Of a stretch of DNA of 64,000 nucleotides, positions 32,100 to 43,239 are shown one piece after another; positions within the stretch are counted from its first letter, which is position 1, and every line of letters begins with the position of its first letter. This DNA is from Nomia melanderi. Its lineage: Eukaryota; Arthropoda; Insecta; Hymenoptera; Halictidae. Both the position numbers and the translations under genes were made by a program. Under the pieces are notes generated by a model. It saw only the letters and a program-made list of their open reading frames with translations. It did no database searches and was not told the origin of the DNA. Where the stretch lies: the NCBI RefSeq assembly GCF_051020985.1, contig NC_135000.1, forward strand, positions 8,453,001 to 8,517,000. The letters run 5' to 3'.

Positions 32100-32530
32100 A
32101 GCATTTTGGAAGCTTTCGCAAGCCTTTCGCGAGTTCTTAAGGATAGAATGATTCTAATCCTTCGACAATTAATGTGTTTCTTTAGATAAATAAACTGGAA
32201 GCCTTTCGCGAGTTCTTAAGCTCAGAATGATTCTAATCCTTTCGACAATTAATATATTTCTTTAGATAAATAAACTGGAAGTCTTTCACGAGTTCTTGAA
32301 ACTTAGGATACTAATCCTTTAAATAATGAATTATTATGGTTCTCAGATAAATAAATTGGAAGCTTTCGAAAGTCTTTCACGAGTTCTTAGCTTAGAATTA
32401 TACTAATCCTCTCAACAATGAATTATTGTTTCTCAGGTAAACAAATCGGAAATTTTCAGAAGTTTCCCACGAGTTCTCAAAACTGACAATGGTACTAATC
32501 CTTCCAACAATGAATTATCGATTTGAATTC
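32100..32530. repeat. Tandem array, unit about 79-91 bp, 5 copies
   Basis: 'cgcgagttctta' anchors occur at about 32131, 32210, 32290, 32381 and 32471. Units share 'actaatcctt', 'acaatgaattat' and 'cagataaataaactggaagc'. Confidence 0.88.
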
Positions 32531-33029
32531 ATCATATTGATGAATTTATGTTGATACTTGAGTCTTTTAATTATTCAAACAACAAAAGATCGGTATATGG
32601 ATCTTTTATCTAATTCGTCTAGTCACACAAATTTTCCGGAAGTCCTAGAAATCGTCGATTACAAAGGGACAGCTACGAAAACTGTCACGAGACCTAAATC
32701 TCTTTTTTCCACCGAGGTTCCCTTCGGATAAATGTGGCGATATTATTCGATAAAGTAGCTCGAGGAGTTAAGAACGATAAGCTCTTCCGACCGGTCACTC
32801 GGCGCGGAGTTCTTTCGAGAAGAAGAAGAAGAGGGTCGCTTCCGGAATGAACCAAGTTTTAAAGTGCATCGCGAAATTGTGTATTGCAGTCGCGAGTTCG
32901 CGAAGCGATTTCGACGATTTAACTTGGGAGAGCCCTTTCGGTTCTGCTGAGGCCGCGATCGAATGTATTATTTTGGAAAAATAATAGATTCGACACTTGG
33001 ACAATGTCTTCCTTCGAGAAAGTAATAAT
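32531..33029. other. No gene seen
   Basis: Mixed sequence. A small minus frame at 32795-33004 is unremarkable. Confidence 0.4.
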
Positions 33030-33605
33030 ACAGATGCTTAGAAAATATTTTTCTTAGAGTAAACAATAATGTACAAACACTTGGAAAATATCTGCTTCCG
33101 TAAAAGTAATGATATAAACTGGAAAATATTTTTCTGAGAGAGAATAATAATACAAAGTGCTTGAAAAATATTTTTCTCTGACAAAATAGTACTGTATACT
33201 TAGAAAATATTTGTCTGAGAAAGAATAATAATTCAAAATACTTGAAAAGTTATTTTCTTAGAGTAAATGATAATACAAATTTGGAAGATATTTTTCTGAG
33301 AGAGAATAATAATACAAAGTACTTGAAAAATATTTTTCTCAGAAAAAATAGTACTGTATACTTAGAAAATATTTTTCTGAGAAAGAATAATAACAAAATA
33401 CTGGAAAAGTCATTTTCCTAGAGTAAATGATAATACAAACACTTGGAAGATATTTTCCTGTGAAAAAATAGTAATACAACGTGCTTGAAAAATATTTTTC
33501 TTGGAAAATCTCTTCCCCAGATAAAAGTAATAGTAGAAAACGCTTAGAAAATATTTTCTGGAGAAAATAATAACGGAAACACTTGAGAAACTACTTTCCT
33601 ATATT
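33030..33605. repeat. Tandem array, unit about 40-43 bp, about 13 copies
   Basis: 'cttggaaaatatttttctga' and 'gaataataatacaaa' alternate with regular spacing and many small changes. A higher-order pattern of about 180 bp is suggested by repeated 'aaaatagtactgtatactta'. Confidence 0.88.
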
Positions 33606-34038
33606 TTTCATGAAAGTCTCGATTCTGATTGGCTTCCGTTACGATCCCACATGCAAACACGAGTTAACAATGTATCCTTCCACTCGATATTTCCCTTTCA
33701 GAACGTCCCCGGTATTTTCCATATTAAAATATCCCAGTGGAATAGAATATACAAAGTGTGCCACATTATTTAAAAACTCGAATTCCACTGTTTCAAATGG
33801 AACCAAAAGACCTTGTCCCCGTGGTCGGATCAAACAGCGGAATTCACGTTTCAATAATTCCCGAAGATAGAACCGTGCTCGGATAAAATATCCATCGAAA
33901 TCGTGGACACGCATTTTTATTATTCGAAAGGGAAACTGAGAGATCATGAAGTCTATACGAAGCACAAAGATTTCGAATGATTTGCGAGCCGAGGGTGAAC
34001 GAACGTAGAACAATGTTCGAAGCGCGGAAGACACGTCA
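33606..34038. other. No gene seen
   Basis: The overlapping frames 33583-33870 (+) and 33639-34034 (-) are unremarkable. Confidence 0.4.
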
Positions 34039-34399
34039 TTAACACTGAAACTACCAAGCAGTTAATAGACCCTTTGAAAAGAAAATTGACAAATTCGTGT
34101 TTCGAATTCAGTAGCGAACGAACGATTTAATTAGTGAAACAGCGATAGATGCTTCATTATTTAACAATCCATTATCCAGAATCACTGGTTCCGATTCTCT
34201 CGTAATCATCGATACCTTAACACTACAACCGAGCACTTAAACCATCTTTTGAAAATTTCTTTATAAAATCATGAATATATTAAGGTTTCAATCGATTTAT
34301 ATTTCAGTTTAGGCATGACTAAATCAATCTCAAAATTATATTTCAATTTAGGCATGACTAAACTGGTCATTTTGAAGCGGCTGGTAGTTCTAGTGTTGA
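34039..34399 (-). mobile_element. Family A-like copies, one clear element at 34217-34399
   Basis: A tip TTAACACTGAAACTACCAAG at 34039 has no clear partner. The second element starts TTAACACTACAACCGAGC at 34217 and ends GGCTGGTAGTTCTAGTGTTGA at 34399. Inside, 'tttaggcatgactaaa' is duplicated. The interior is diverged from A1-A5. Confidence 0.6.
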
Positions 34400-35233
34400 A
34401 ATCATCGACTATTCGATGTTTGAATGTGGTACACGTTAATTTTTCTAACAAAATATTTTTAAGGGACACAAGAATAGCTGTATACGTTACAAAGCACCGA
34501 AAACATCAAGAAACGATATCAAAATATATAAAATTAAAAAGAAACTTGAATATAACTTAATATTTTATTGAAAAAATCAATACAGTTCATAAGCAAAATA
34601 TGACTGAAATTTCCGTGGTATTCAACGTGTCAACCAAGAACTTGTGAACGCCGCTGTACACGTATAATCGCCGAACACTAACGAACCGACGCAGGAAGCT
34701 GCAAAAACCGTTGCGAAGGCAATCCCTCAAGTCCCGTTCGACGGGAGTCTTTAAAAAAATCGGGATTCACGTGAAATTATGTGCATCATCAATTTCTATC
34801 CCGTTTCCCCGGGTCCTCCGGCCATCTCTCAGCGGAGAGTTACAGCGCCGGAAAGGAAACCGAGAAAACCGTAACGCGGGGGAGGCCGGACGACGCTTTA
34901 TTATACCACCGTTCGTTTCTTACGGTGTCCCGCAAGAATCGTAAAAGAAGCCGCGCCGGAGAAATATTACGGCCGCGATTCCGCGCCCGCGGAGGCCGGA
35001 CTTTCCTTTCTCCGCTCGCGCGCGCTCGCCGATACACGCCGATGATCTTTGCCGCTCGTAAATTAGATCCAACCAGCTTTTCCTTTCCTCGTCGAGATTC
35101 CCTGCGATCCCTTCCTGGGATTTTTGGAAGATGCTTTTCACCCCTTGGATGCTATGGGTAATAATAATGAAGAATGCGATTTTTGCAGAATACGCAAAAT
35201 GAAGAATATAGTGTCGAATAGAATTAGAATATA
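34400..35233. other. No gene seen; GC-rich 34680-35130
   Basis: Overlapping frames on the two strands (126 codons + at 34781-35161; 149 codons - at 34920-35369), the latter running into the AT-rich foldback repeat. No domain is recognisable. Confidence 0.4.
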
Positions 35234-35538
35234 GAATTGAATGATTATTTGCAAACATTTTTATGTTATACACGATGATACCTAATGCTCTGATAGTTGG
35301 CAACAGTGCAATAACGAAACGAATCAATAAAATAATTTGATAGAATGTATAGAAAATAGAATGTATCAAATTATTTTATTGAATCGTTTCATTATTGTAT
35401 AGAATATATAGAAAATAGAATGTATCAAACTACTTTATTGAATCGTTTCACTATTATCGCATGGTTACCTTGCAAAATATCAGAGCATTAGCTAGCATTG
35501 TTCATAACATAAAAATGTTAGCAAACAATCATTCAATT
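35234..35538. repeat. Foldback (large inverted repeat), about 305 bp
   Basis: The outer arms pair 'gaattgaatgattatttgca' and 'acatttttatgttata' on the left with their reverse complements at 35500-35538 on the right. The middle arms pair 'taatgctctgata' with 'tatcagagcatta'. An inner palindrome at about 35310-35399 pairs 'aataaaataatttgata' with 'tatcaaattattttatt' around 'gaatgtatagaaaatagaatg'. Part of the right arm is duplicated (35390-35455). It would form a long hairpin if transcribed or single-stranded. A small palindromic transposon is possible, but no TTAA tips are visible. Confidence 0.8.
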
Positions 35539-36379
35539 CAGTGAACCATAATTATTCTATGTAGCTGTGAGTCACTGATCCCGTGGCATTCGTGTTAAAC
35601 GGTACTATAATTGTTCTTAATTACAGAATTATTTAATGTCTTCGTTACTACTGTTTGTTACTTTACATCTTCCGGCATCAATATTTATCGTTCTTATAAT
35701 ATTCCAAGAATTACCATTCATCGTTCCAAGGTTTCATTACCATTTAATGAAATTACCATTATCGAAATACATATCACCTGTTACTAATCGTCTATTTATA
35801 CGAAAACAAACTCTCCCACGCGTCGCGTAGATACGATATTTCACAGACAACGGGAATCTCGCCGAGACAATAAACATTTCTCACCGGTTGTTATTATTCG
35901 GGAATAAAGGAAAATACTCCGGTCCTCGGGAGTCGAAGGAACGAAGACGGACGGAGGAAAAGCCGCGAATAATATACCGATAAATTTGCATGCCGCCGTA
36001 AATCCGAACCGTTGCGTATCCTAATGGTCCCGGCGCGGTTCCCGGCGGCCCGCGGAATGGACACCGTGGAAACAGCACGGCCGGACCATCTTTGTCACGT
36101 TTGCCGCGGCCAGGACGGATCTCTCCCATCGATTTCCCATACCGTTCCGCGGGCCGACTCGCGCCCGATCATTTCTCGCATGCATTTCCGCCGAGATTTC
36201 GATATTCCTCGAGCTTTGTGTTTCTTTACGACCGCAGCAGTGGGACGCTTTACTGCCGCGGTTCGTCGTTCGACGGTGGAAAACGGAATTGGGACTGTTT
36301 CTAGAATAATTCGGCTGGTTTTCTGTATGGAAATTCATCCGCGGAGCGTAATGTTAACGTTCACGTGGCTCTTTGGTAC
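35539..36379. other. No gene seen; GC-rich 35880-36380
   Basis: The GC island carries overlapping frames on both strands (123 codons + and 105 codons -) and no recognised domain. It could be upstream regulatory or intronic DNA of the gene at 36865. Confidence 0.4.
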
Positions 36380-36775
36380 CTGAAAGAGGCCTGAAGATGA
36401 GATTCTGGGATATTTTGGGGCTTAGAAGTTATTCTTTGTGAAATGCGAGGAATTTTGAGAGGTTTCGTTAGCTTTTTAAGCGTTATTGTTCTAATGACAC
36501 TTGAAGGATATATGAAGACGAGATTCTGGGATATTTTAGGACTTAGAAGTTATTCTTTGTGAAATGCGAGGAATTTTGAGAGTTTTTGTTAGATTATTGA
36601 GCGTTATTGTTCTAATGGCACTTAAAGGGAATCTAAAGAGAAGATTCTGGGACCTTTGGGACTTAGTGACTTAACTGCGACCTTCTGAGCCTTAGAAATT
36701 ATTCTGTGTGAACTGCAAAGAATTTTGAAAATTTTAATTAGCTTATTAAGCGTCATTCTTCTAATAGATAAGTAG
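36380..36775. repeat. Tandem array, unit 121 bp, 3 copies
   Basis: 'gattctgggatattttgggg', 'cttagaagttattctttgtg', 'aaatgcgaggaattttgaga' and 'agcgttattgttctaatg' recur with anchors 36401, 36522 and 36643. The third copy is diverged and contains an insertion. The array ends about 90 bases before the 36865 acceptor. Confidence 0.9.
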
Positions 36776-36950
36776 TGTTAGTACAAGTGTAATTTCAAAG
36801 AAGCTGAATTTCGTGCTCATTCGCGTCCCATTTAATTAATTTGCATTCGTTTATTCTGTTGCAGGTATTGGGAGAGTCGCAGAGGTACAACGAACCGGAA
36901 GTGCAGTGATAGTTTCCGTTAGAACGCGAAAATCCGAGTGAAACCGTTCG

Positions 36951-36983
36951 ATGATCCTTCGCCGGTCCGTTATCTCGCGCTAA
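36951..36983 (+). promoter_or_regulatory. Upstream ORF 1 in the 5' UTR (10 codons)
   Basis: ATG ATC CTT ... CGC TAA encodes MILRRSVISR and ends 138 bases before the main start codon. A short uORF like this can lower or condition translation; whether it does here is inference. Confidence 0.35.
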
Positions 36984-37029
36984 CCGCCGTCGCCGGTTTT
37001 GTTCTCGTCAGCCGCCCGCCTTTTCGCTG

Positions 37030-37050
37030 ATGAATCCTTCGCATAATTAA
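37030..37050 (+). promoter_or_regulatory. Upstream ORF 2 in the 5' UTR (6 codons)
   Basis: ATG AAT CCT TCG CAT AAT TAA encodes MNPSHN and ends 71 bases before the main ATG, a spacing compatible with reinitiation. Confidence 0.35.
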
Positions 37051-37121
37051 ACGGACACGATCTTCGGTGGCTCGTTTAATTAACGACAATTAACGGGAGG
37101 AGCAATTACGAGGAGCGAGGG

Positions 37122-37177
37122 ATGACGAGCAGGAACCGGAAGCCGCCATCCGAAGCCTCCTTAAAGCAGCCTGACAG
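37122..37177 (+). CDS. N-terminal coding segment of an unidentified spliced gene (partial)
   Basis: The start ATG at 37122 has G at -3 (cgagggATGa). It is preceded in frame by a TAA stop at 37077-37079, so translation cannot begin further upstream in this frame within the exon. The segment encodes MTSRNRKPPSEASLKQPD and leaves two bases (AG) before the donor, so the next exon must be in phase 2. The peptide is basic and polar with no signal peptide or membrane segment, which suggests a cytosolic or nuclear N-terminus, or the cytosolic end of a type II membrane protein. I do not recognise the family. The rest of the gene is not identified here; 41605-41660 is one phase-compatible candidate for the next exon. 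Alternatives are that the exon is entirely UTR, or a chance pair of splice sites. Confidence 0.42.
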
Positions 37178-39150
37178 GTGAGCATCTAATTTTTCCTGAT
37201 TCTCGCTCCAACGAGCGCACCAATTAAATCGTGGCGACCGGGACGCCTCTAATTCGAACCTCCTCGTAAGAATCTCGGCGATCATTCACATCCGTGCACT
37301 GTTTCACATGAGATTCAATGATTCTTCGATACAACGAGCTTCAATTTGCCTACACTCAAATGTAATCATGCAACGATACATTTCGTGTCATCAAATTGAG
37401 CAGATTAAACAAACTGGAAATTTTCAAAATTGTATAAATTGTAATTAGTCAATTGTCGAACCGGGAATCTTCGATAACTTAAGCTGTTGACGAGTATACT
37501 CGCCCAAAAACTAAATGACACGTTCACCAGCGCTTATTTCGCTGAGAAAAATGAAACTGAAACGAGTCATTGAGTTCCTAAATATAACGCCGTACCTTAT
37601 CATTTTTAATAATAATGTCTATCGGATTAATTTCATTTTCATTGTATCAAATATAGAATTACGGCCACAAATTTCGATCCGTCTCATGTCCGAAACAATT
37701 TCACAAGAAATCGAGCAAAACCTTGAACTCAAACGCACATTCTGATTGTTAGCACACCCGAACGCACAAACCACAATAAAGTTCACTATTCCTAAATTTC
37801 AAACAATTCCAAAGGTTCCTGTCGTATAGCGATAATAATAGTAATAATAATAATAATCAAACGACGGACAGCGCGCCGAAAATTCTTCCGAAACGCTCGG
37901 GGACGCGTTGAAAAACGAGGAGGCGCGAGTAGGCGTGCGAGCGTTGTAAATTTCCGTCGAATTCCGCGTCCTCCGCCGCGGAAGCGAATTTTCGCGCGGA
38001 ATTTCAGCTCGCGCGGCCGGCAATAAACCTCTGGAGCGGCGTCGCCGCGCGGACACATCCCCGAAACGCATCCCGGCGGCCAGGAATCGCGCTGCTTGGA
38101 GATAAACACGATCGGAATTGAATATCGAAAACCGGGGGTGGAATTTTACGCGCGGACAAAACCGGCCGAGACGTATTTAGGGCGGACCCGGCCTATCCGG
38201 TGATTTCGGGGACGTTGTTGTGCTGACGATTTATGCGGAGACGGAATTATTCGCAACGCGAAATACGAGGGGCGGGGGCGGGGGCTGACAAGGGTGGAAA
38301 AGGGCTTGAATAATGAAAATCCGACGCGTCGGGGCTGTTTCCGATGGCCTCGATCGGGTTCAACCCTTTTCGAGGGCAAGCCGTTGCGCTTTGGGGATGA
38401 TTGTTGCTGGAGAGTGGTTGTTTGATTGCGATAGTGATGTTGAATAATCGTTTGCTGGTAGTTGAGGCTGAATGTTTGATAGTTATAAAAATAGAGGGTG
38501 GTGACTAGCGATGGCTGGGTTTATTTTGATCCTGTGTTGTAATGTATGGGCGATATTATTACGAAAGATTGTTGATGTTGAGTAATCGTTTGCTAGTAGT
38601 TGATATTGAATAATAGTATCGAGTATTAATACGTGGTAGTAATTAATGCTTAGCGTTCGGTAATCATATTTAGTATTGGTTAATGGTGAATATCCATTTG
38701 ATAATAGTGAATATTGAGTGTGATTTGATATTACCGGTTAATATTGGATATTAATGTTCGATAATGTATTAACATTCAATATTTGACGGCGACAGACAAT
38801 ACTGCGTAACTATTTAAATACCCCATGTGTCCAATAATCCATTATTCTAGACATTTCGTCTGAAGCAGCTTTATAAACTGAATCATATATTTCAATTAAA
38901 TGCTCATATTAAATTCTTCGTTTAAAATCATTTAAGAGGCACTCTTTGAACTCGTTAGATGTCTGAAAGAGTTAGACTAACATCGAACGTAAAAATCATA
39001 CTGCGAGTATGAAGCCGGAAATATGGGAAAGAATTATAGATGTCAATTAGTCGAATTGTCAACTCATAGAATTTTCATTTCTTCATTGAAATAACACTCC
39101 ACTTCGCGAGAAGTTCCTAGTTAGCAACGCGTTCATCGATTTCGTCGCCT
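37178..39150 (+). other. Probable first coding intron; no gene seen
   Basis: It begins with the GTGAGC donor. It contains an (ATT/AAT) microsatellite at about 37830-37860, a GC-rich island 37860-38390 with overlapping frames I reject, and a T/A-rich stretch 38400-38820 in which 'gatgttgaataatcgtttgc' followed by 'tggtagttga' is duplicated about 140 bases apart. Family F-like 'gacgagtatactcgcc' occurs at about 37488. Confidence 0.4.
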
Positions 39151-39875
39151 TTAACCTCTTGGTCTATGATCTCTTTCTCAACTCTTTCATTGAAATATAT
39201 CGAAATTTCATCGTTGTTGTTCTCACTACTATTGTTATTGTTGTTGTTCTCACTACTATTGTTATTATTATTGTTGTCACTAGTACTGCTACTGTTGCTA
39301 CTATTATTACTATTGTCCTCATCGTTAATCCCTTGGCCTATGATTTCTTTTACAACTCTTTCATTGAAATATATCGAATTTTCATCGTTATTACTATTAT
39401 TATTACTACTGTTGTTACTGTTATTGTTGTTGTTCGCACTACTATTGTTATTATTATTGTTGTCACTAGTACCCTACTGTTGCTGCTATTATTACTATTG
39501 TTCTCATCGTTAACCTCTTGGCCTATGATTTCTTTCCCAACTCTTTCATTGAAATATATCGAATTTTCATCGTTGTTACTATTGTTATTACTATTGTTGT
39601 GGCTATTATTGTTGCTGTTCTTACTACTATTGTTATTATTATTGTTGTCACTAGTACTACTACTGTTGCTATTGTTACTATTGTTCTCATCGTTAACCTC
39701 TTGGCCTATGATTTCTTTCCCAACTCTTTCATTGAAATATATCGAATTTTCATCGTTGTTACTATTGTTATTACTATTGTTGTGGCTATTATTGTTGCTG
39801 TTCTTACTACTATTGTTATTATTATTGTTGTCACTAGTACTACTACTGTTGCTATTGTTACTATTGTTCTCATCG
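39151..39875 (+). repeat. Tandem amplification of a family D left end with trinucleotide tracts, 4 units of 174-185 bp
   Basis: Each unit starts with the D terminus (TTAACCTCTTGGCCTATGAT or a variant), then 'caactctttcattgaaatat' and 'atcgaattttcatcgtt', then a run of GTT/ATT/ACT trinucleotides. Anchors on 'tatgat' are at 39165, 39339, 39524, 39707 and 39890; the units starting 39524 and 39707 are almost identical. The array flows directly into the complete D copy at 39876. The 278- and 185-codon frames here are Leu/Val/Ile strings caused by the trinucleotide tracts and are not genes. Confidence 0.92.
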
Positions 39876-40116
39876 TTAACCCCTTGCCCTATGATTTCTT
39901 TCTCAACTCTGATCGATACGGCTACTTTGTCATTAATAATTTATTGGAAAAAGAGAAAAATTCGAAGCATATGTTATACCTATATTTCCTTTTAAGTATA
40001 ATACTTGATTACAGAGGAATAATATTCACTTTGAATTCGAATGAACTGATATATATATATGTTAAATCATGTTGAAAATCTTCACGAGTCTCACTCGTTG
40101 CAGGGCAAGGGGTTGA
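39876..40116 (+). mobile_element. Family D TTAA element, complete, at the end of its own array
   Basis: It starts TTAACCCCTTGCCCTATGAT and ends GGGCAAGGGGTTGA, with normal D interior ('gatcgatacggctactttgt', 'attacagaggaataatattc'). Confidence 0.9.
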
Positions 40117-40639
40117 AGCCGGTGTTTACTTGAAGGGTCGCTTAGAAAAGTTCTTAAACCCGAAGCTGTTCTCCAGGCTCGTTTCCATGTTGATTACGTC
40201 CAATTATCGAACTCGGCGACGCTAACCGTCCGGAAAATTCCTTCGGAGGATATTCGTTCGTCTCCCAGCTGTCTTGTGGAAGGGGTTGCGGCTGATGGCT
40301 TCCGCGAACTTACTTTCGCGATATTTCGTGGTCCTGGGGAAACTTTTTGCGATGCACACGAGCTGATAGCGCGGGACGGAACGGTCTCGTACTCTTTCAC
40401 TCGACGTATCACGGCGAGGAGATGCTCCTTCTTTTTGGAACACTTCCACGCGTCTTTCTCGCCCTTATCTCCGCCGATTTCACGAGCGGGACGCTTCTAA
40501 ACCCGTTTCTGCTGATCGTGAGAGACTGTGATTCGGGGTGAACAATGTTAAACGATTGCGGAATGAAAGATTCGGGGAAGTTTAACGTCTCGCGCGTGTT
40601 TGGCTGGCTCTCGAGATACGACGAGTGTTGCGAAGTTAG
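40117..40639. other. GC-rich island, no gene seen
   Basis: Overlapping frames on both strands, no motifs or splice-site pairs. Confidence 0.4.
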
Positions 40640-40910
40640 TTTTAAATTATTTTGGAGTACTTGCGGAATTGATTCGGAATTGTTTCGGACTCTTGCGAAA
40701 TTATATTTTAATTATTTCCTAATACTTGTGAAATTATCTCTGAATTATTTCAAACTCTTGCAAAATTGTTTCTAAATTATTTTCAAATACTTGTAAAGTT
40801 ATTATTTTTCAATTATTTCCGAATAATTGCGAAATTATCTCTGAATTAGTTCGAATTCTAGCGAAATATTTCCAAATTATTCTCGAACACTATAAAATCA
40901 ATATTTTTAA
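40640..40910. repeat. Degenerate tandem repeat, unit about 30 and 60 bp
   Basis: 'aattatttcaaactcttgcg', 'aaattatctctgaatt' and 'aattatttccgaatacttg' recur with many changes. Confidence 0.65.
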
Positions 40911-41604
40911 ATTACTGTACACTTCTCTGCAATCATCATCATTTACCAACTCCCACATTTCCTCCATCAAACACTCCATCCTGCCCTACAGAAAATCAGA
41001 AAATGAAATCACCCCATCTGCACCACAAAACTCCCAAATTCAGTCATCTATTTCATTCAAAACCTTATTCTCAACCACATCCCGAATCACGAGACAACCA
41101 GTCAATCAACCAAAGCATTACCCTCGTCCTTCCCGTTTCAAATCGAACGGAACGCTCGCGGAATACGAAACACTTCGTAATCTCGATTACACTGTACGCT
41201 GATATTTAGTCAACGACCAATTCGGTAGGATCCGGCCGCTAATTAGCCAGCCAGATTCTTAATGGGGAGGTTCCAGGCAGTTTTAAGGGCTTCGCAGCGA
41301 AGCTCGATCGAAATCGGCGAGGAAATACAGTCGGAACTGGCCGTCGGCCAGCCGAGAGCCGTTCCGGAGACATTGCCTTCGGAATTGATCGACACCGAGC
41401 CACGGAAATTCTATTAAATCGGGATCCACGCCGGTGGAAAAAAAAAGAAACCGGCCGGAGGAAGGAAAACGTTATTGGAATTCGGGGCTACGAACGGGAT
41501 CAGATGTACCGGAAAAATTAGCGTGGATCGCCGTTTCGGAGCTGCGGATGCATCGCGTCGAGGCACAAATAGACGGATCGATCCGAGTGGCTTTTCTATT
41601 CCAG
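40911..41604. other. No gene seen; GC-rich 41140-41600
   Basis: 'cgctaattagcc' near 41240 is a homeodomain-like site in an island that precedes the candidate exon at 41605. The 76-codon + frame from 41434 runs into that candidate exon without a stop. Confidence 0.35.
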
Positions 41605-41660
41605 GAGTTTTCGTTTTATTCGCGGGTCACGTTGTCGGATCGATACGATACTAGCCGCTG
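41605..41660 (+). other. Candidate small exon (56 nt), low-moderate confidence
   Basis: It has a good acceptor ('gcttttctattccag' ending 41604) and a strong donor (CTG|GTAAGTAAT at 41661). It is open in two frames. Joined to the exon ending at 37177 in the required phase it would continue R-SFRFIRGSRCRIDTILAA. In the other open frame it reads EFSFYSRVTLSDRYDTSR. No homology is recognised. Short pyrimidine tracts followed by CAG are common, so this may be a chance pair. Confidence 0.22.
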
Positions 41661-41669
41661 GTAAGTAAT

Positions 41670-42560
41670 AGATTTTTCCTTTTATTGCAACTTTTCTTAC
41701 TGTTTTCGTTGTAATTTTTCTTGTAGTTTTGTAGCATCAGTTTTATTGGAATTTTTACTACGGTTCTCGTGACTGTAATTTTAATTCGTAGTTTGAGTTA
41801 ACCCTTTGCACTCGAGGTGACTCTCAGCCACCACTTGATTTGATTTGCAAAATTATAAAGTCTTATATATAATATTAAACTTTGCGTGATGCATCAATAT
41901 AGAATTTTTATTGCTGTAGTTTGTTTGCAGTTTGTATTACTACAGTTTTTGTAGTTTTTAATGCAATTTTGTATTAGCATCATTTTTATTTATATTTTGA
42001 TGTGATGCATCCCACGTGAAAATTGTTTTATTAATTTCTCTTGCAGTTTTGTAGTGTCAGTTTTATTGGAATTTTTATTACGGTTCTCGTGACTGTAATT
42101 TTAATTCGTAGCTTGATTTAACATAATTTTTATTGCAATTTTAGTTCATGGAGATTTTGGTAGAATTTTTATTGCTGTAGTTTGTTTGCTGTATTACTGC
42201 AGTTTTTGATGCAATTTTCTATTAGCATCATTTTTATTCATATTTTGATGTGATGCATCCCACGTGATAATTGTTTTATTAATTTCTCTTGCAGTTTTGT
42301 AGGATCATTTTTATTGGAATTTTTACTACGGTTCTCGTGACTGTAATTTTAATTCGTAGCTTGAGTTAATATAATTTTGATTGCAATTTTTGTTAGTGGA
42401 ATTTTTCATTGAATTTTTATTACTGTAATTTGTTTGCAGTTTGTATTGATATTATTTTTGTGTTTTATTAAGTTTGTATTATTGTGGTTTTTAATGCAAT
42501 TTTCTATAAGCATCATTTTTATATTTTGATGTGACGCATCCCTCGTGACAGTTGTTTTGT
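41670..42560. repeat. Tandem array, unit about 250 bp, about 3 copies, with an inserted B fragment
   Basis: 'ttgcagttttgtag', 'ttttattggaatttttacta' and 'cggttctcgtgactgtaatt' occur at about 41725, 42045 and 42293; 'gatgtgatgcatcccacgtg' and 'tttgtttgcagtttgtatta' also repeat. The first interval is longer (about 320) because family B sequence lies inside it. Confidence 0.85.
41798..41912 (+). mobile_element. Family B TTAA element, left part only
   Basis: It starts TTAACCCTTTGCACTCGAGG, followed by 'tgactctcagccaccacttg', and fades after 'gcgtgatgcatcaatat'. It lies within the 41670-42560 array. Confidence 0.8.
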
Positions 42561-42839
42561 TAATGGTGGAAGATTGTAAGGGTAATGTAAGAATATGATA
42601 GTTGTAACTTGTCCCGCGCAAAAATGAAAAGTTTCCCGGCGTTTTATCCGCACGCTGAACACGCGGAAAGCCGTGACGCTCGTAAAACAATAATCGAAGG
42701 CTCAACGGGGCTTTGATTCGAATCTCCTCTAAACGTCTCGAGAATGAATTCTTACGTTCCGCCGGCAGCTGCTCACCGGAAGTCGGAAGGCTTGAGTTTC
42801 GACACGAATTATTTCATTAAATTTCATGCCGCAAAAATG
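42561..42839. other. Short unique stretch, nothing seen
   Basis: A donor-like GTAAGA on the minus strand near 42750 has no other support. Confidence 0.4.
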
Positions 42840-43210
42840 AACTTTTAAAGACTTAAGAGATGTTCAAGTATTAAACTGTCAAACTATTGAATCACGAAAG
42901 TATCAAACTATCAAGTTATGAAATTATCAAAGAATTCGGGTATTCAAATATCCAAGTATCCAAGTATCGAACTATCAAATTATGAGATTAACAAAGAATC
43001 CAAGTATTCAAGCATCGAGTATTCAAGTGTCCTAGTATTGAAATATGCAAATATCCAAGTATCCAAGTATCGAACTATGAAATTATGAGGTTAACAAAGA
43101 ACTCAAGTGTTCAAGCATCGAGTATTCAGTTATCCGAGTATTCAAGTGTCCAAGTATTGAAATATGCAAATATCCAAGTATCCAAATATCAAACCACCAA
43201 ACCACTAACG
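42840..43210. repeat. Short tandem array of 'aagtatc' type units
   Basis: The 8-10 bp units 'caagtatcga', 'ccaagtat', 'aactatcaaa' and 'tatgaaattatcaaagaa' repeat, with a higher-order period of about 100 bp. Its reverse complement resembles the array at 43970-44345. Confidence 0.82.
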
Positions 43211-43239
43211 GAAATCGACTGAAATTAATTTCCAAATGA

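Larger units (their letters stand above)
36865..37177 (+). other. 5' exon: 257-nt UTR plus first coding codons
   Basis: The exon is bounded by a pyrimidine-rich acceptor 'cgtttattctgttgcag' ending at 36864, with branch-like 'ttaattaat' about 30 bases upstream, and by a consensus donor CCTGACAG|GTGAGC at 37178. Because it starts with an acceptor, at least one more 5' exon lies upstream. The UTR carries two short ORFs (36951-36983 and 37030-37050), so ribosomes would have to scan past or reinitiate. The GC content stands out from the adjacent repeat array and AT-rich intron. Gene identity is unknown. Confidence 0.5.

Noticed and set aside
39159..39995. 278-codon + strand frame, longest in the window (with an overlapping 185-codon frame)
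   Set aside because: It lies entirely in the D-end/trinucleotide array. The product is Leu/Ile/Val strings from GTT/ATT/ACT repeats, and a second frame is open for the same reason.
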